Shown: one piece after another, positions 1 to 8,667 of the stretch
Layout of the letters: each line of letters opens with the position of its first letter
Numbering within the stretch: position 1 is the stretch's first letter
Source: an uncultured archaeon
Lineage (GTDB): Archaea; Thermoproteota; Nitrososphaeria; JACIWG01
Direction: 5' to 3'
DNA length: 64,000 nucleotides
NCBI GenBank assembly: GCA_938034445.1
Contig: CALHLD010000005.1
Location: 62,001 to 126,000, forward strand
Program-made: the position numbers and the translations under genes
Notes under the pieces: model-generated
The model's database searches: none
Seen by the model: only the letters and a program-made list of their open reading frames with translations
What the model was told of the DNA's origin: nothing

Positions 1-546
1 GCTAAACAGCTCCTTGCTGAAGCAGGATATTCTAGCGGATTTAAGTTAACCCTTATGGTTCCAACTGGAAGATACATATTTGACCGACAGGTTGGTGAAG
101 CCCTACAATCTTATCTCTCAAAGGTTGGTATAACTGTAGAGCTTTACACTCCTGACTGGCCTACTTTTGTTCAAAGCCTAATAGGACAAAATTATACATC
201 CACACCATGGGATCTCTGTTATGTCGGATATGGTATGACTACACCAGACGCCGATGCAGTACTATATCCTGTATTCCATTCGTCTCAATGGGCTCCAGGC
301 AAATTTAACACGATGTTTTATAAGAACGAGCGGGTAGATAAGCTTTTAGATGATGCAAGAAGAGAGGTTGACGAAAGCAAACGCCTTCAAATGTATGCTG
401 AAGCCCAGAAGATAATATGGGAAGAGTGTCCGTGGATATTCCTATATTTCCAGAACTTTGTTCTTGCACATAGTGACAAAGTTCATGGTCTGGTTGTCTA
501 TCCATATGAAACATTTGACTTAAGATGGGTTTATGCTACACAGTAG
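1..546 (+). CDS. ABC importer solute-binding protein, family 5 (oligopeptide/nickel type), C-terminal part
   Basis: The frame is open from base 1, so the N-terminus (signal sequence and lobe I) lies outside the window and about 181 residues remain. The remnant matches the C-terminal part of family 5 extracellular solute-binding proteins: a lobe that binds extended ligands, then the usual end with repeated aromatic residues (a PWIFLYFQN stretch) and a helix of the type YAEAQKII. It would capture peptides or another extended solute outside the membrane and pass it to the permeases encoded next. The next gene overlaps its end by 22 bases in the annotated form, consistent with one operon of five genes. 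The substrate cannot be read from this fragment; peptides, nickel chelates and sugars are all known for the family. Confidence 0.85.
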   Translation, partial: AKQLLAEAGYSSGFKLTLMVPTGRYIFDRQVGEALQSYLSKVGITVELYTPDWPTFVQSLIGQNYTSTPWDLCYVGYGMTTPDADAVLYPVFHSSQWAPGKFNTMFYKNERVDKLLDDARREVDESKRLQMYAEAQKIIWEECPWIFLYFQNFVLAHSDKVHGLVVYPYETFDLRWVYATQ

Positions 547-1487
547 GGGGGAAGCCAGTACTGTCTGCCCTCAAATATTTTTTTTATCGTCTCCTAACGC
601 TTGCAATAACACTTATTGGACTTGTTACCCTAATTTTTATTTTAATAAGGTCTATTCCCGGTGACCCTGCCCGTGTTTTGGCGGGAATGATGGCAAGTGA
701 AGAAGATGTTAATCTTATTAGGGAACAGTTGGGTTTAAATCAGCCCATTTACATTCAATATTTTATTTATTTAAAAAATCTTTTTACACTAAATTTGGGT
801 ATATCTTTTAGAACCGATTCCCCTGTTATAAATGAAATTTTTGCAAGGCTTCCAAACACACTTTTACTTGCGGTCACGAGCACTTGTACTGCTGTTATCT
901 TCGGCATTCCTTTAGGTGTGATCGCTGCATCTAAAAAGGGAGGTAAACTCGATTTTCTATTATCAACATTTTCTATTGCCGGAATATCTTTGCCCATTTA
1001 CTGGCTCGGTCTGATTTTGATTTTAATATTTTCTGTTGAACTTAGAATTTTGCCTGCAGGCGGCTCAGGCACACCAATGCATCTCATTCTCCCTACACTC
1101 ACTATAGCATTATATCTTATGGCATTTATTGTAAAGATTACTAAGGCAAGCGTTATAGATTCTATGGAAAAAAATTATGTGATAACCGCAAAGTCTAAGG
1201 GCTTAAGCGAGAGGACAATACTCTATAAGCATGTGTTAAAGAATGCCCTAATACCTGTTGTAACTATAATTGGTTTACAGTTTGGCGCTCTTTTAGGGGG
1301 TGCAGTTATCACTGAAACTATATTTGCATGGCCTGGTCTTGGAAGGCTAATTGTTGACTCAATAAACTCAAGAGATTATCCAATGGTTCAAGGCTCAATA
1401 TTCATTTTCGCACTACTTTATGCTCTAGTAAATTTAGCAACAGACATCCTTTACACCTTCATAGACCCTAGAGTGAGACTTAAATGA
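525..1487 (+). CDS. ABC importer permease, DppB/OppB type
   Basis: Inner-membrane subunit of a peptide-type importer, 320 residues. A signature N-terminus (hydrophobic helix followed by RSIPGDPA) and the permease coupling loop (about residues 210-245, with the EAA-type sequence containing AKSKGLSERTILYKHVLKNA) identify the DppB family; about six membrane helices are visible. The ATG at 525 lies inside the preceding gene. An alternative start is the CTG at 561, which follows a run of six G (546-551) that could serve as ribosome binding site; conservation really begins near there. The stop codon overlaps the next start as ATGA. Confidence 0.92.
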   Translation: MGLCYTVGGKPVLSALKYFFYRLLTLAITLIGLVTLIFILIRSIPGDPARVLAGMMASEEDVNLIREQLGLNQPIYIQYFIYLKNLFTLNLGISFRTDSPVINEIFARLPNTLLLAVTSTCTAVIFGIPLGVIAASKKGGKLDFLLSTFSIAGISLPIYWLGLILILIFSVELRILPAGGSGTPMHLILPTLTIALYLMAFIVKITKASVIDSMEKNYVITAKSKGLSERTILYKHVLKNALIPVVTIIGLQFGALLGGAVITETIFAWPGLGRLIVDSINSRDYPMVQGSIFIFALLYALVNLATDILYTFIDPRVRLK

Positions 1488-2305
1488 TGCAACAGTACAC
1501 TCGTCTATTTAAATCAAAGCGTGTTAAAATATGTCTATTTATAATACTGTCCTTTATTTTTATGGCACTTTTTGCAGACTTTATATCTCCATACAATCCA
1601 TTAGAAACTGACCTATCAAAAAGCTGTAGGCCTCCAAGTTTTGAGCATCTTCTTGGAACTGATGAACTTGGAAGAGATATTTTAAGTAGGATAATTCATG
1701 GTTCTAGACTTACTCTAACCATCTCCTTTGTTGCAACGGCTTTGGGTGCAGCTGCAGGCATATTTTTTGGAGTAATTTCTGGATACTTTGGTGGAATAGT
1801 TGACACAATAATTCAGAGGATTACTGAAATACTTCTTGCGCTTCCAGGTTTCCTGTTAGCGATCATGTTTGTTGCAATAATGGGTAGTAACTTGTGGACT
1901 GTAATAATATCCGTTGCCATTTCAATGACTCCTTCGTTTGTTAGGATGGTTAGGGGTCTAACTTTGCAGGTTAGAGAACTCGAGTATGTGTTGGCTGCAA
2001 AGCAGCTTGGTGTAAATGATATTAAAATTATGTTTAACCATATAATTCCAAACGTTTCTCCAACAATAATTGCACAAGTAACATTGAACTTGGGTACATC
2101 AATACTTTTTGCTTCAGGCTTAGGTTTCCTTGGTATTGGCGTACCTCCACCTGCTCCAGAATGGGGTACAATGCTTGGTACAGGTCGAGCCTACATATTT
2201 TATGCACCACATCTGATAATTTCTCCAGGCCTATCTGTGTTCCTCCTAGTTCTCTCTTTCAATATTATTGGAGATAGGTTGGGTGAGATAATTGCATCAA
2301 AATAA
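1484..2305 (+). CDS. ABC importer permease, DppC/OppC type
   Basis: Second membrane subunit of the importer, 273 residues. It has the DppC hallmark HLLGTDELGRDILSR near residue 55, which precedes the core permease domain, an EAA loop (VLAAKQLGVNDIKIMFNHIIPN) around residues 165-190, and the conserved C-terminal GFLGIGVPPPAPEWG segment. It pairs with the DppB-type subunit to form the channel. Start ATG overlaps the previous stop by four bases, so translation is likely coupled. Nothing unusual in length or motifs. Confidence 0.94.
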   Translation: MMQQYTRLFKSKRVKICLFIILSFIFMALFADFISPYNPLETDLSKSCRPPSFEHLLGTDELGRDILSRIIHGSRLTLTISFVATALGAAAGIFFGVISGYFGGIVDTIIQRITEILLALPGFLLAIMFVAIMGSNLWTVIISVAISMTPSFVRMVRGLTLQVRELEYVLAAKQLGVNDIKIMFNHIIPNVSPTIIAQVTLNLGTSILFASGLGFLGIGVPPPAPEWGTMLGTGRAYIFYAPHLIISPGLSVFLLVLSFNIIGDRLGEIIASK

Positions 2306-3248
2306 TATTGTATTGGATGTCAGGAATCTTAAAGTATATTATAGGATGGAATCCCGTATAATTAGAGCTGTTGATGGTATAGATTTTACTGTTAGAGAAG
2401 GCGACTGTTTCGCTATAGTTGGTGAAAGTGGTAGTGGTAAAAGTACTCTGGGCCTTTCTCTTATAAGACTATGTCCAGGGGATGTTTCTGGAGAAATTTT
2501 AATTGATGGAGTAAATTTGCTGAAGCTTAGTGAAGATGAGATTCGGAAATTTAGGGGCTCCAAGATTTCAATCATATTCCAAGAACCAAGTTCTGCATTA
2601 AATCCTGTAATGAAGGTTGGTGATCAGCTGATGGAAGTTTTTACAGTCCACGGATACAGTAAGTCTGAAGCATATCAAAAAAGTTTGCAGCTTTTAAAAA
2701 CTGTAGGTATTCCAGAAGCTGAAAAAAGGATGCAGACATATCCTCATCAGCTTAGTGGTGGTATGAAGCAGAGGGTAATTATTGCAATGGCTATCGCCCT
2801 TAACCCTAGACTTGTTATTGCTGATGAACCAACTTCCGCCTTAGATGTTACAATACAAGCTCAAATTTTGAACTTATTAAAAAATTTGTCACAATCGTAT
2901 GGTCTGTCAACGATTTTAATAACACATGATATGGGTGTTGCAGCAGAATTATGTAATAGGATCGGCATCATGTATGCTGGAAAAATGGTTGAAATCGGTC
3001 CATTAAATAGCATATTCGCTATCCCTCTGCATCCCTACACTCGAGCACTTATGTCATGTATTCCACGAAGTTTAAAAGAAAACCTTAAGCCTCTCCCAGG
3101 CCATGTTCCCGATCTTTCAAATCCTCCTAAAGGATGTAGATTCCATCCGAGATGCCCTTATGCAAAAGAAGTTTGCACACTTGAAGAACCTAATCTTGAA
3201 AAAATTGATGATAGGCTTGTATCATGTCATAGGGTGGGTGAGATTTAA
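2292..3248 (+). CDS. ABC importer ATPase, DppD/OppD type
   Basis: Cytoplasmic ATPase of 318 residues. Visible motifs: Walker A GESGSGKST near residue 49, Q-loop FQEPSSALNP, signature LSGGMKQR, Walker B LVIADEPTSALD, and the oligopeptide C-terminal domain with GCRFHPRCPYAKEVC, a cysteine-rich tail typical of the family (reported in some members to hold an iron-sulfur cluster). The start is a TTG at 2292, placed five bases after a GGTGAG ribosome binding site at 2282-2287, and overlaps the end of the permease gene by 14 bases. No ATG is available nearby. Confidence 0.93.
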   Translation: MHQNNIVLDVRNLKVYYRMESRIIRAVDGIDFTVREGDCFAIVGESGSGKSTLGLSLIRLCPGDVSGEILIDGVNLLKLSEDEIRKFRGSKISIIFQEPSSALNPVMKVGDQLMEVFTVHGYSKSEAYQKSLQLLKTVGIPEAEKRMQTYPHQLSGGMKQRVIIAMAIALNPRLVIADEPTSALDVTIQAQILNLLKNLSQSYGLSTILITHDMGVAAELCNRIGIMYAGKMVEIGPLNSIFAIPLHPYTRALMSCIPRSLKENLKPLPGHVPDLSNPPKGCRFHPRCPYAKEVCTLEEPNLEKIDDRLVSCHRVGEI

Positions 3249-4189
3249 TGGAGCTTATAAAGGGTGAAAACCTCTCAAAAACATATAACCTCAAGATTTC
3301 GTTAACAACATCTATAAAAGTGAAGGCTGTAGAAAATGTTAGTATTAGTATATCTGAAAAAGAGGTTTTTGGGCTTGTTGGTGAAAGTGGTAGTGGTAAG
3401 AGTACTCTGGGCCGCCTTATGCTGTTTATGGAAAAACCTGATAGTGGAAAGGTGATTTTTAAGGGTGTCGATTTATCTAGGGCAAAAAAAGATGAAGTTA
3501 AGGATGCTAGGAGGAGGATGCAGATTGTCTTCCAGAATCCTGACCTTTCACTTGACCCTAGAATGAAAATCTATAATACTTTAAAAGAGGCTCTCGTATG
3601 CTGTAAATATAAGGGGGATTTTGTAGAAAGGATTAAGTCTGTTTTAGAAGAAGTTGGTTTATCGTCTGAAACACTCAACATGTTTCCTCATCAGCTTAGT
3701 GGTGGTATGAAGCAGAGGGTTGCGCTTGCTAGAGCGATCCTTGCAGAACCAGATTTTATTGTATTGGATGAGCCGACTTCTGCTCTTGACGTTTCTGTTC
3801 AAGCACAAATTTTGAATCTTCTAATAGACTTGAGGAAAAAGTTGAACCTAACCTACCTTTTCATATCACATAATCTTTCTGTTGTAAGCTATGTTAGTGA
3901 TAGGGTTGGTGTAATGTACTTAGGTAAGCTTGTAGAATTGGGAAACTGCGATGAAGTTTTTAATGAACCTCTTCACCCATACACTAAACTCCTAATCTCT
4001 TCTGTTCCAGCCCTTTATATGACGAAAAAGTTTTTTACACAAAATCATACAGCTCTGGCTGAAAATGGTGAAGAAAATCCGTCGGGATGCAGATTTTTTA
4101 AACGTTGTCCTTACGCAAAAGAATTGTGTAGGGTAAAGGAACCTGAATTGGATGGAGACAAGCATAAGGTTGCCTGCCATTTCGCTTAA
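3248..4189 (+). CDS. ABC importer ATPase, DppF/OppF type
   Basis: Second ATPase of the importer, 313 residues, forming a heterodimer with the DppD-type subunit. Walker A GESGSGKST, Q-loop FQNPDLSLDP, signature LSGGMKQRVALARA, Walker B IVLDEPTSALD, and the C-terminal GCRFFKRCPYAKELC cysteine segment are all present. The stop of the preceding gene and this ATG share a base (TAATG), with GGTGAG upstream, so it is the last coupled gene of the operon. The gene after it runs on the opposite strand. Confidence 0.93.
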   Translation: MELIKGENLSKTYNLKISLTTSIKVKAVENVSISISEKEVFGLVGESGSGKSTLGRLMLFMEKPDSGKVIFKGVDLSRAKKDEVKDARRRMQIVFQNPDLSLDPRMKIYNTLKEALVCCKYKGDFVERIKSVLEEVGLSSETLNMFPHQLSGGMKQRVALARAILAEPDFIVLDEPTSALDVSVQAQILNLLIDLRKKLNLTYLFISHNLSVVSYVSDRVGVMYLGKLVELGNCDEVFNEPLHPYTKLLISSVPALYMTKKFFTQNHTALAENGEENPSGCRFFKRCPYAKELCRVKEPELDGDKHKVACHFA

Positions 4190-4268
4190 AACTCTTTCAT
4201 AAAAAATTATAAAAAATTTTAAGATTTTTTATTGCATCATTTATTTAGTATACTTGAATTTCTAGATA
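4190..4268 (+). terminator. Convergent intergenic gap, possible T-rich terminator
   Basis: A 79-base AT-rich gap between the end of the importer operon and the convergent LarA-like gene. It holds a run of six T at 4225-4230 and several A runs, as expected of archaeal transcription terminators, but no strong hairpin. Evidence is compositional only. Confidence 0.35.
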
Positions 4269-5501
4269 CTAGACGAGGTTGCCGAGTATATCGAACTGCA
4301 TTTCAACTCCTTCTCCTACTATCTCTAGTTTTTTGTTTGCTTTAATTTCATCTAATAGTGCCTCTGACGCCTGGAATGTAGCGAGCTCCAAGGTATTCTT
4401 AATTCTCATAACCTTAATCTCATCCACCTGCTTGTTAGAGAGTCTAAACAGAAGCTCTATTGCATCTCTGTCCGTCGGCATTATGACTGGAATCTTTGCT
4501 CCAATCAATCCTATTGCTCCAGCAGTTAATGCATTCATATAAGTGTCATGAAAGTTTATTTTATCAAATAATCTTTTTGTAATGACATCAGCTAAACCTA
4601 CTCCTATAGCGTTTCCTTCAGTTTCTTTTGTTAAATCTAGTGCTGCTATAAACCTAATGTTCGGCAACTCAGGAGGCTTCTCTTCTGGCCAAGCGAATCT
4701 TCCTGTCACGTTAGGATCCATTCCAGTACCACTAATATTCTTTCCAATCTTTTCAACAATGAGCACATCGAGTTCTTTGAATGGAATTTTCATTATCCAC
4801 TCTTTAGCCTTTACAAGAAGCTTTCTTTCCTCGTCTTCAATTTCCTCCGGTTTAAGCGCCCTTATAAGGCATGTTTCATGATATTGGTTTTCCACTATTG
4901 CTACACCAAGCTTTATTGGCGCCTTCTCCATTATCTTTCTTGCTGTCGGTACTAGGAGCCTATGGTATCCTTCTTTTGCGTAAGCATGTATCGTCTGTGC
5001 ACCCTTCTGTTTTCCAAGCCCTATCACCATCATTTTCATTAAACCACTTTCTATTTCATCCTTGAAGTCAGTATGTGGCTTAACTCTTCCAACAACTATT
5101 ACTGCGTCAGCCTCGAGCGCAGCACGTGAAACATAAACTGGCATTCCGTTCTCAAGTCTCCCAACTTCTTTAACTTCCATTGTAGCGTTTATTGGCGCTC
5201 CAACATACTCTTCAGTAATGCCAAGGTCATATAATACTCTTGTCTGCCCTTCAGGTGTTGCTCCACCATGGCTGCCCATTGAAGGTATTATGAATGGTTT
5301 TCCACCAACCTTTTTAACTTCTTCCACTATCGTCTTAATAATTAAGGGGATGTTTGTAACCCCTCTACTTCCTGCGGTTATAGCAACCTTTGACCCTGGT
5401 TTGATAATATCCTTGAACCCTACTCTCCCGAATTCTTCCATAATTGTTTTTACACAGTCTATTGGTGGTGGGGCATCAAAGTATTGCTTAACATTATACA
5501 T
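4269..5501 (-). CDS. LarA-like (DUF2088) protein
   Basis: About 410 residues from the ATG at 5501; a TTG four codons upstream (5513) is also in frame. The sequence looks like the family of the nickel-dependent lactate racemase LarA N-terminal domain (DUF2088). Candidate functional residues are the histidine in SMGSHGGATPEGQ (about residue 80), the KPHTDFKDEIESG segment (about residue 145) and the lysine-rich GLGKQKGAQTIH just after. In LarA such histidines and a lysine hold the nickel-pincer cofactor. Whether this protein racemises lactate or another 2-hydroxyacid cannot be told; no larB, larC or larE is in the window. An AT-rich TATA-like stretch at about 5570-5586 lies upstream, shared with no other gene. 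Confidence 0.7.
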   Translation of the reverse strand: MYNVKQYFDAPPPIDCVKTIMEEFGRVGFKDIIKPGSKVAITAGSRGVTNIPLIIKTIVEEVKKVGGKPFIIPSMGSHGGATPEGQTRVLYDLGITEEYVGAPINATMEVKEVGRLENGMPVYVSRAALEADAVIVVGRVKPHTDFKDEIESGLMKMMVIGLGKQKGAQTIHAYAKEGYHRLLVPTARKIMEKAPIKLGVAIVENQYHETCLIRALKPEEIEDEERKLLVKAKEWIMKIPFKELDVLIVEKIGKNISGTGMDPNVTGRFAWPEEKPPELPNIRFIAALDLTKETEGNAIGVGLADVITKRLFDKINFHDTYMNALTAGAIGLIGAKIPVIMPTDRDAIELLFRLSNKQVDEIKVMRIKNTLELATFQASEALLDEIKANKKLEIVGEGVEMQFDILGNLV

Positions 5502-5622
5502 TATGGGATACAATTTGCATCGACAATGTTATCGTATCTTATGCTAATAATGTTTTTGCAAAAGCTATATAATTTATATATTTTTTTATTTTGTGCCACT
5601 AGCCTAATCTAGTGAAGTTTGC

Positions 5623-6036
5623 TCATTTTTTCTTTGAATACAAAATCTTTTCCTCTATTATCTCACAATCTTTGCCTATTTCGTATCCCGCTCTCTCTTT
5701 TCCAGGTGAAACAAAGAATGCGATTACAAGCTGTTTTCTGCCAGTGTTTGTTACACCATGAGGTGTGTTAGCTGGAATATATAGTACATCACCTTCACCA
5801 ATTTTCACTTCCTCTTTCTCACTTCCAATAAAAACTGTTCCTCTACCACTTATAACATAATATATTTCCTCAGAGTTTGGGTGCTTGTGAAAGTATAGTC
5901 CCTGTTTTGGCCTAAATACTCCTAGAGCAAATTCTTGATTCATGCTAACATCCTTATTTGAGATTAGTGGCTTTATTGGCCCACCCAAAATCTTTTCCAC
6001 TTTAACTTTTTTTGAACTCAAAATTTTTGTTAGCAT
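5623..6036 (-). CDS. Small cupin-fold protein
   Basis: 137 residues, one conserved cupin barrel. The two cupin motifs are visible: motif 1 with H-x-H and a glutamate (GLYFHKHPNSEEIYYVISGRG, in part) around residues 48-68, and motif 2 with PANTPHGVTN near residue 92. These would bind a single divalent metal. No substrate can be assigned; such proteins include isomerases, dioxygenases and sugar-binding proteins. It is divergent from the UroD-fold gene at 6125 and a TATA-like element at 6061-6073 lies about 30 bases upstream of its ATG. Confidence 0.85.
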   Translation of the reverse strand: MLTKILSSKKVKVEKILGGPIKPLISNKDVSMNQEFALGVFRPKQGLYFHKHPNSEEIYYVISGRGTVFIGSEKEEVKIGEGDVLYIPANTPHGVTNTGRKQLVIAFFVSPGKERAGYEIGKDCEIIEEKILYSKKK

Positions 6037-6060
6037 ATCATTTTACTTAATTCTGTTTAT

Positions 6061-6097
6061 AGTATATAAAGTTTTCAAATAAAAAATTATATATTAT
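6061..6097. promoter_or_regulatory. Divergent TATA elements for the cupin and UroD-fold genes
   Basis: AGTATATAAAG at 6061-6071 is about 30 bases from the cupin ATG at 6036 (minus strand). TTATATATTAT at 6087-6097 is about 33 bases from the TTG at 6125 (plus strand). Both spacings suit archaeal TATA boxes with very short or absent leaders. No experimental evidence. Confidence 0.5.
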
Positions 6098-6124
6098 GTG
6101 AAGTTGTAGGTTGATTGACTTAGC

Positions 6125-7246
6125 TTGTATCCGAAGGAGAGGGTGTTAGCTGCATTAAATCATGAAGAAACAGACCGTGTGCCAATAGATTTGGGTGGTA
6201 CAGTCACTTCAATGCATTTTAAAGTATACGAAGATTTGCTCAAATATATGGGTTTGGATGAAAAAATCTATTTGATTAATAAGGTTGGTGGTACTGTTCG
6301 TCCAAGTGAAAATGTTCTGAAAAGGTTTAATGTTGACACAAGATACATTTATCCAAAGCTTGAGCCTTTACAAGAAACCTTTCCAGCTCTAAGTGTAGAC
6401 GCCTGGGGCATAAAGAGGAAGTTTACTGGCTACTACTATGATCTTATTGAAGGTGGTTCGCCTCTACTAAATGCTGAATCCGTATACGATGTTAACTCAT
6501 ATAGTTGGCCTAAACCTGAAGAGCTTGGATTTGACCTAGATTATATGGTGGAACAGGGTGAAAGGCTTTCCAGCGAAACTTATGCTATTGTTTTTCCCTA
6601 TGTTATTGTAGGCTCTTTTGCGCACGCTATGCTCTTAAGAGGTTTCAAACAGTTTCTCTCTGACCTAATATTGAGGCCTAAGGTTGCTGAAGCAATCCTA
6701 GATAATGTTACTAATATTATGGTTGAATGTATAAAAAAGTTTATTGCCCCGATTGGAAAATATTTGGACGTTGTTTTCTTTGGAGACGATTTAGGAACAC
6801 AAATTTCACCAATTATATCTCCCCAAATCTATAATAGGTTCGTTAAACCTAGGCATGCTAAAATTGTTGAAGCATTTAAAAGCATATCAAAGGCTAAGGT
6901 AATAATTCACAGTGATGGCTCAATTTTCCAATTACTTAGTGGCTTCATAGATGCAGGTATTGATGGAATTAATCCAGTTCAAGTTTCAGCGAAAAACATG
7001 GATAGCAGACTTTTAAAAGAAAATTTTGGTGAAAAACTAGTATTCTGGGGTGGAATAGATACACAGCATGTTCTTTCATTTGGAAAGCCTGAGGATGTGG
7101 TTAGAGAAGTTAGAAAGCGTGTTCATGATTTAGCTAGAGGCGGCGGCTACATTCTAGCTTCAGTACATAATATTCAACCCTTAACCCCTCCAGAAAATAT
7201 TATCACAATGTTTGATTGTGCTGCCTCGTTAAAAATAAGTTTATAA
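6125..7246 (+). CDS. UroD-fold corrinoid/methyl-transfer family protein (MtaA/MtbA-like fold)
   Basis: 373 residues of the uroporphyrinogen decarboxylase superfamily, in the branch used by methylcobamide methyltransferases rather than heme synthesis: the opening KERVLAALNHEETDRVPID is typical of that branch. In MtaA/MtbA a zinc is held by H-x-C and a distant C; here the matching places read IIHSDG (about residue 260) and ASVHNIQPLTPPEN (about residue 345), so both cysteines are missing and His/Asp/His would be the potential ligands. It is therefore not a standard coenzyme M methylase; transfer to or from another methyl carrier is possible. The TTG start is the only good one and sits 33 bases from a TATA element. 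MtaC-MtaB lie 0.8 kb downstream. Confidence 0.75.
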   Translation: MYPKERVLAALNHEETDRVPIDLGGTVTSMHFKVYEDLLKYMGLDEKIYLINKVGGTVRPSENVLKRFNVDTRYIYPKLEPLQETFPALSVDAWGIKRKFTGYYYDLIEGGSPLLNAESVYDVNSYSWPKPEELGFDLDYMVEQGERLSSETYAIVFPYVIVGSFAHAMLLRGFKQFLSDLILRPKVAEAILDNVTNIMVECIKKFIAPIGKYLDVVFFGDDLGTQISPIISPQIYNRFVKPRHAKIVEAFKSISKAKVIIHSDGSIFQLLSGFIDAGIDGINPVQVSAKNMDSRLLKENFGEKLVFWGGIDTQHVLSFGKPEDVVREVRKRVHDLARGGGYILASVHNIQPLTPPENIITMFDCAASLKISL

Positions 7247-7269
7247 TCTTTCACTTTTTCGGATATATT

Positions 7270-7795
7270 TCATGATTTCTCTATCGCTTTATTCACAATC
7301 TCTTTAGCTTCTTCAACATTTTTCCATTCCTTGAACTTAACCCATTTTAAAGGCTCAAGTCTCTTGTATGTTTCAAAAAATTCTTGGATTTCTTTAAGCT
7401 TATGTGGGTGAACATCACATATGTCCTTATATCCATCAAATCTTGCATCATTAACAGGTACAGAAAGCGTTTTAGCATCTAATCCTTTCTCATCTTCTAT
7501 AATTAGTGCGCTAATTAACCTAACTTTTACCAGACATCCCACTTCCAAAGGTTCATATGTCATGAGCATGATATCTAATGGGTCTCCATCCTCAGTCCAA
7601 GTCTGTGGAACAAAACCATAGTCTACAGGAAAAACTACTGACGATGGTACTACTCTGTCGAGAACGAATATTTCTAATTGTCTATCGTATTCAAACTTGT
7701 CTCTTTTTCCAGTTATAACTGGAAAAAACTTCTATAACCATGTTTAGGAATATTGGTGGTGCGTCTCCAGCGTGTATATTCTTTCAATAATTCAT
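7270..7795 (-). pseudogene. ppa: Inorganic pyrophosphatase (soluble, family I), broken by a stop codon and a frameshift
   Basis: The region encodes a recognisable family I pyrophosphatase in pieces. From ATG 7795 the frame reads M-N-Y-stop-K-N-I-H-A-G-D-A-P-P-I-F-L-N-M-V-I-E-V-F; a TGA at 7784-7786 stands where the family has tryptophan. After a run of six A on the plus strand (7723-7728) the frame shifts and continues with GKRDKFEYDRQ, VFPVDYGFVPQTW and EDGDPLDIML, then the intact C-terminal 99 codons with VPVNDARFDGYKDI and HKLKEIQEFFETYK. One base fewer in the homopolymer restores the frame as VIEVFPVITGKRDKFEYD. Conserved metal and substrate residues (EDGDPLD, the YDxGF-like segment) are still readable. 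Two separate lesions favour a real pseudogene over one sequencing error; another pyrophosphatase would then be expected elsewhere. Confidence 0.85.
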
Positions 7796-8010
7796 TCTAT
7801 CTCACACATTTTTTCAAAAGTGTCTATTTAATTTTATAAAAATTTTTTATAAAATTACGTCAACGTCTTAAAATTAGTATAACACTCATATAAAGTGTTA
7901 GTGTTGGATAATACTTTTTTGGTAAGCTCGTTGCTTTATAAGGATAAAATAAAAGTTTTTTTTTAAAAAATTTAAATATTTTATATAGGTAATGAGATGA
8001 GGATGGTGAA
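7796..8010. promoter_or_regulatory. Intergenic region between the pyrophosphatase remnant and mtaC, with inverted repeat and TATA element
   Basis: This 215-base AT-rich gap has no gene. For mtaC a TATA-like stretch TTTAAATATTTTATAT lies at 7971-7986, about 30 bases before the expected start site, and a GGTG ribosome binding site at 8005-8008. Further upstream, AACACT (7881-7886) faces AGTGTT (7894-7899) over seven bases, followed directly by a second AGTGTT (7900-7905); AGTAT and ATACT flank this outside. It could bind a regulator of mtaCB, but it is about 70 bases upstream of the TATA element and unproven. Confidence 0.45.
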
Positions 8011-8658
8011 ATGAGTAAAGAAGATCTGTTGGATGCGATAAGAGATAGCATTGTAAACCTTGATTTTGACAAGTCAAAGGAGTACACCATAAAAGCTCTC
8101 GAGGCGGGTGCAACCCCCCAGGAAATAATATTGAAGAGTATAGCTCAAGGTATGGAGATTGTTGGTAAAAAGTTTGAGGAGTCAGAATATTTTCTCTCAG
8201 AGCTTATAGTTGCTGGAGAAATTGGTAAGGAAATTACAAAAATCCTTGAACCTTATCTAAAAGGTGCTGAGATGAAAAAGATTGGTAAAGTTGTCATCGG
8301 TACTGTAAGAGGCGACCTTCATGATATTGGTAAAAATATTGTTGCAATGATGCTTGAGGCTGCGGAATTCAAGGTTATAGACTTGGGTGCAGATGTTCCA
8401 CCAGAAAAGTTTGTTGAAGCCGTAAAAAACGAGAGACCTGATATCGTTGGCATGTCCGCTCTTTTAACTGTAACGATGGTTGAAATGAAGAACGTGATAG
8501 AAGCCCTGAGGGAAGCTGGTCTAAGAGATAGTGTTAAGGTCATTATCGGAGGTGCGGCTGTAACAGAAGATTACGCGAAATCCATTGGTGCGGACGGATA
8601 TGGTGCAAACGCGGTAGAAGGCGTAAGGATATGTAAACAATGGGTTACGCAAAAGTAG
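8011..8658 (+). CDS. mtaC: Methanol-specific (or related) corrinoid protein MtaC
   Basis: 215 residues with the two-domain layout of MtaC/MtbC/MtmC: an N-terminal four-helix cap (about 1-88) and a C-terminal B12-binding Rossmann domain. The base-on-displacing motif DLHDIGKN holds the cobalt-ligating histidine (His104) in D-x-H-x-x-G; the later GADVP, SALLTVTM and GGAAV segments complete the corrinoid pocket. It receives the methyl group from MtaB on Co(I) and hands it to a second methyltransferase. Pairing with mtaB nine bases downstream makes methanol the likely substrate. A GGTG ribosome binding site stands three bases from the ATG. Confidence 0.92.
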   Translation: MSKEDLLDAIRDSIVNLDFDKSKEYTIKALEAGATPQEIILKSIAQGMEIVGKKFEESEYFLSELIVAGEIGKEITKILEPYLKGAEMKKIGKVVIGTVRGDLHDIGKNIVAMMLEAAEFKVIDLGADVPPEKFVEAVKNERPDIVGMSALLTVTMVEMKNVIEALREAGLRDSVKVIIGGAAVTEDYAKSIGADGYGANAVEGVRICKQWVTQK

Positions 8659-8667
8659 GAGCAAGTT

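Noticed and set aside
7784-7786. TGA read as tryptophan (recoding)
   Set aside because: Other genes in the window use TGA as a normal stop (for example mtaB and thrC neighbours), and the gene also carries a frameshift, so decay or sequence error explains it better.
7881-7915. A firm operator for mtaCB
   Set aside because: The inverted repeat is about 70 bases upstream of the TATA element and has no known partner, so it is reported only as a weak regulatory candidate.
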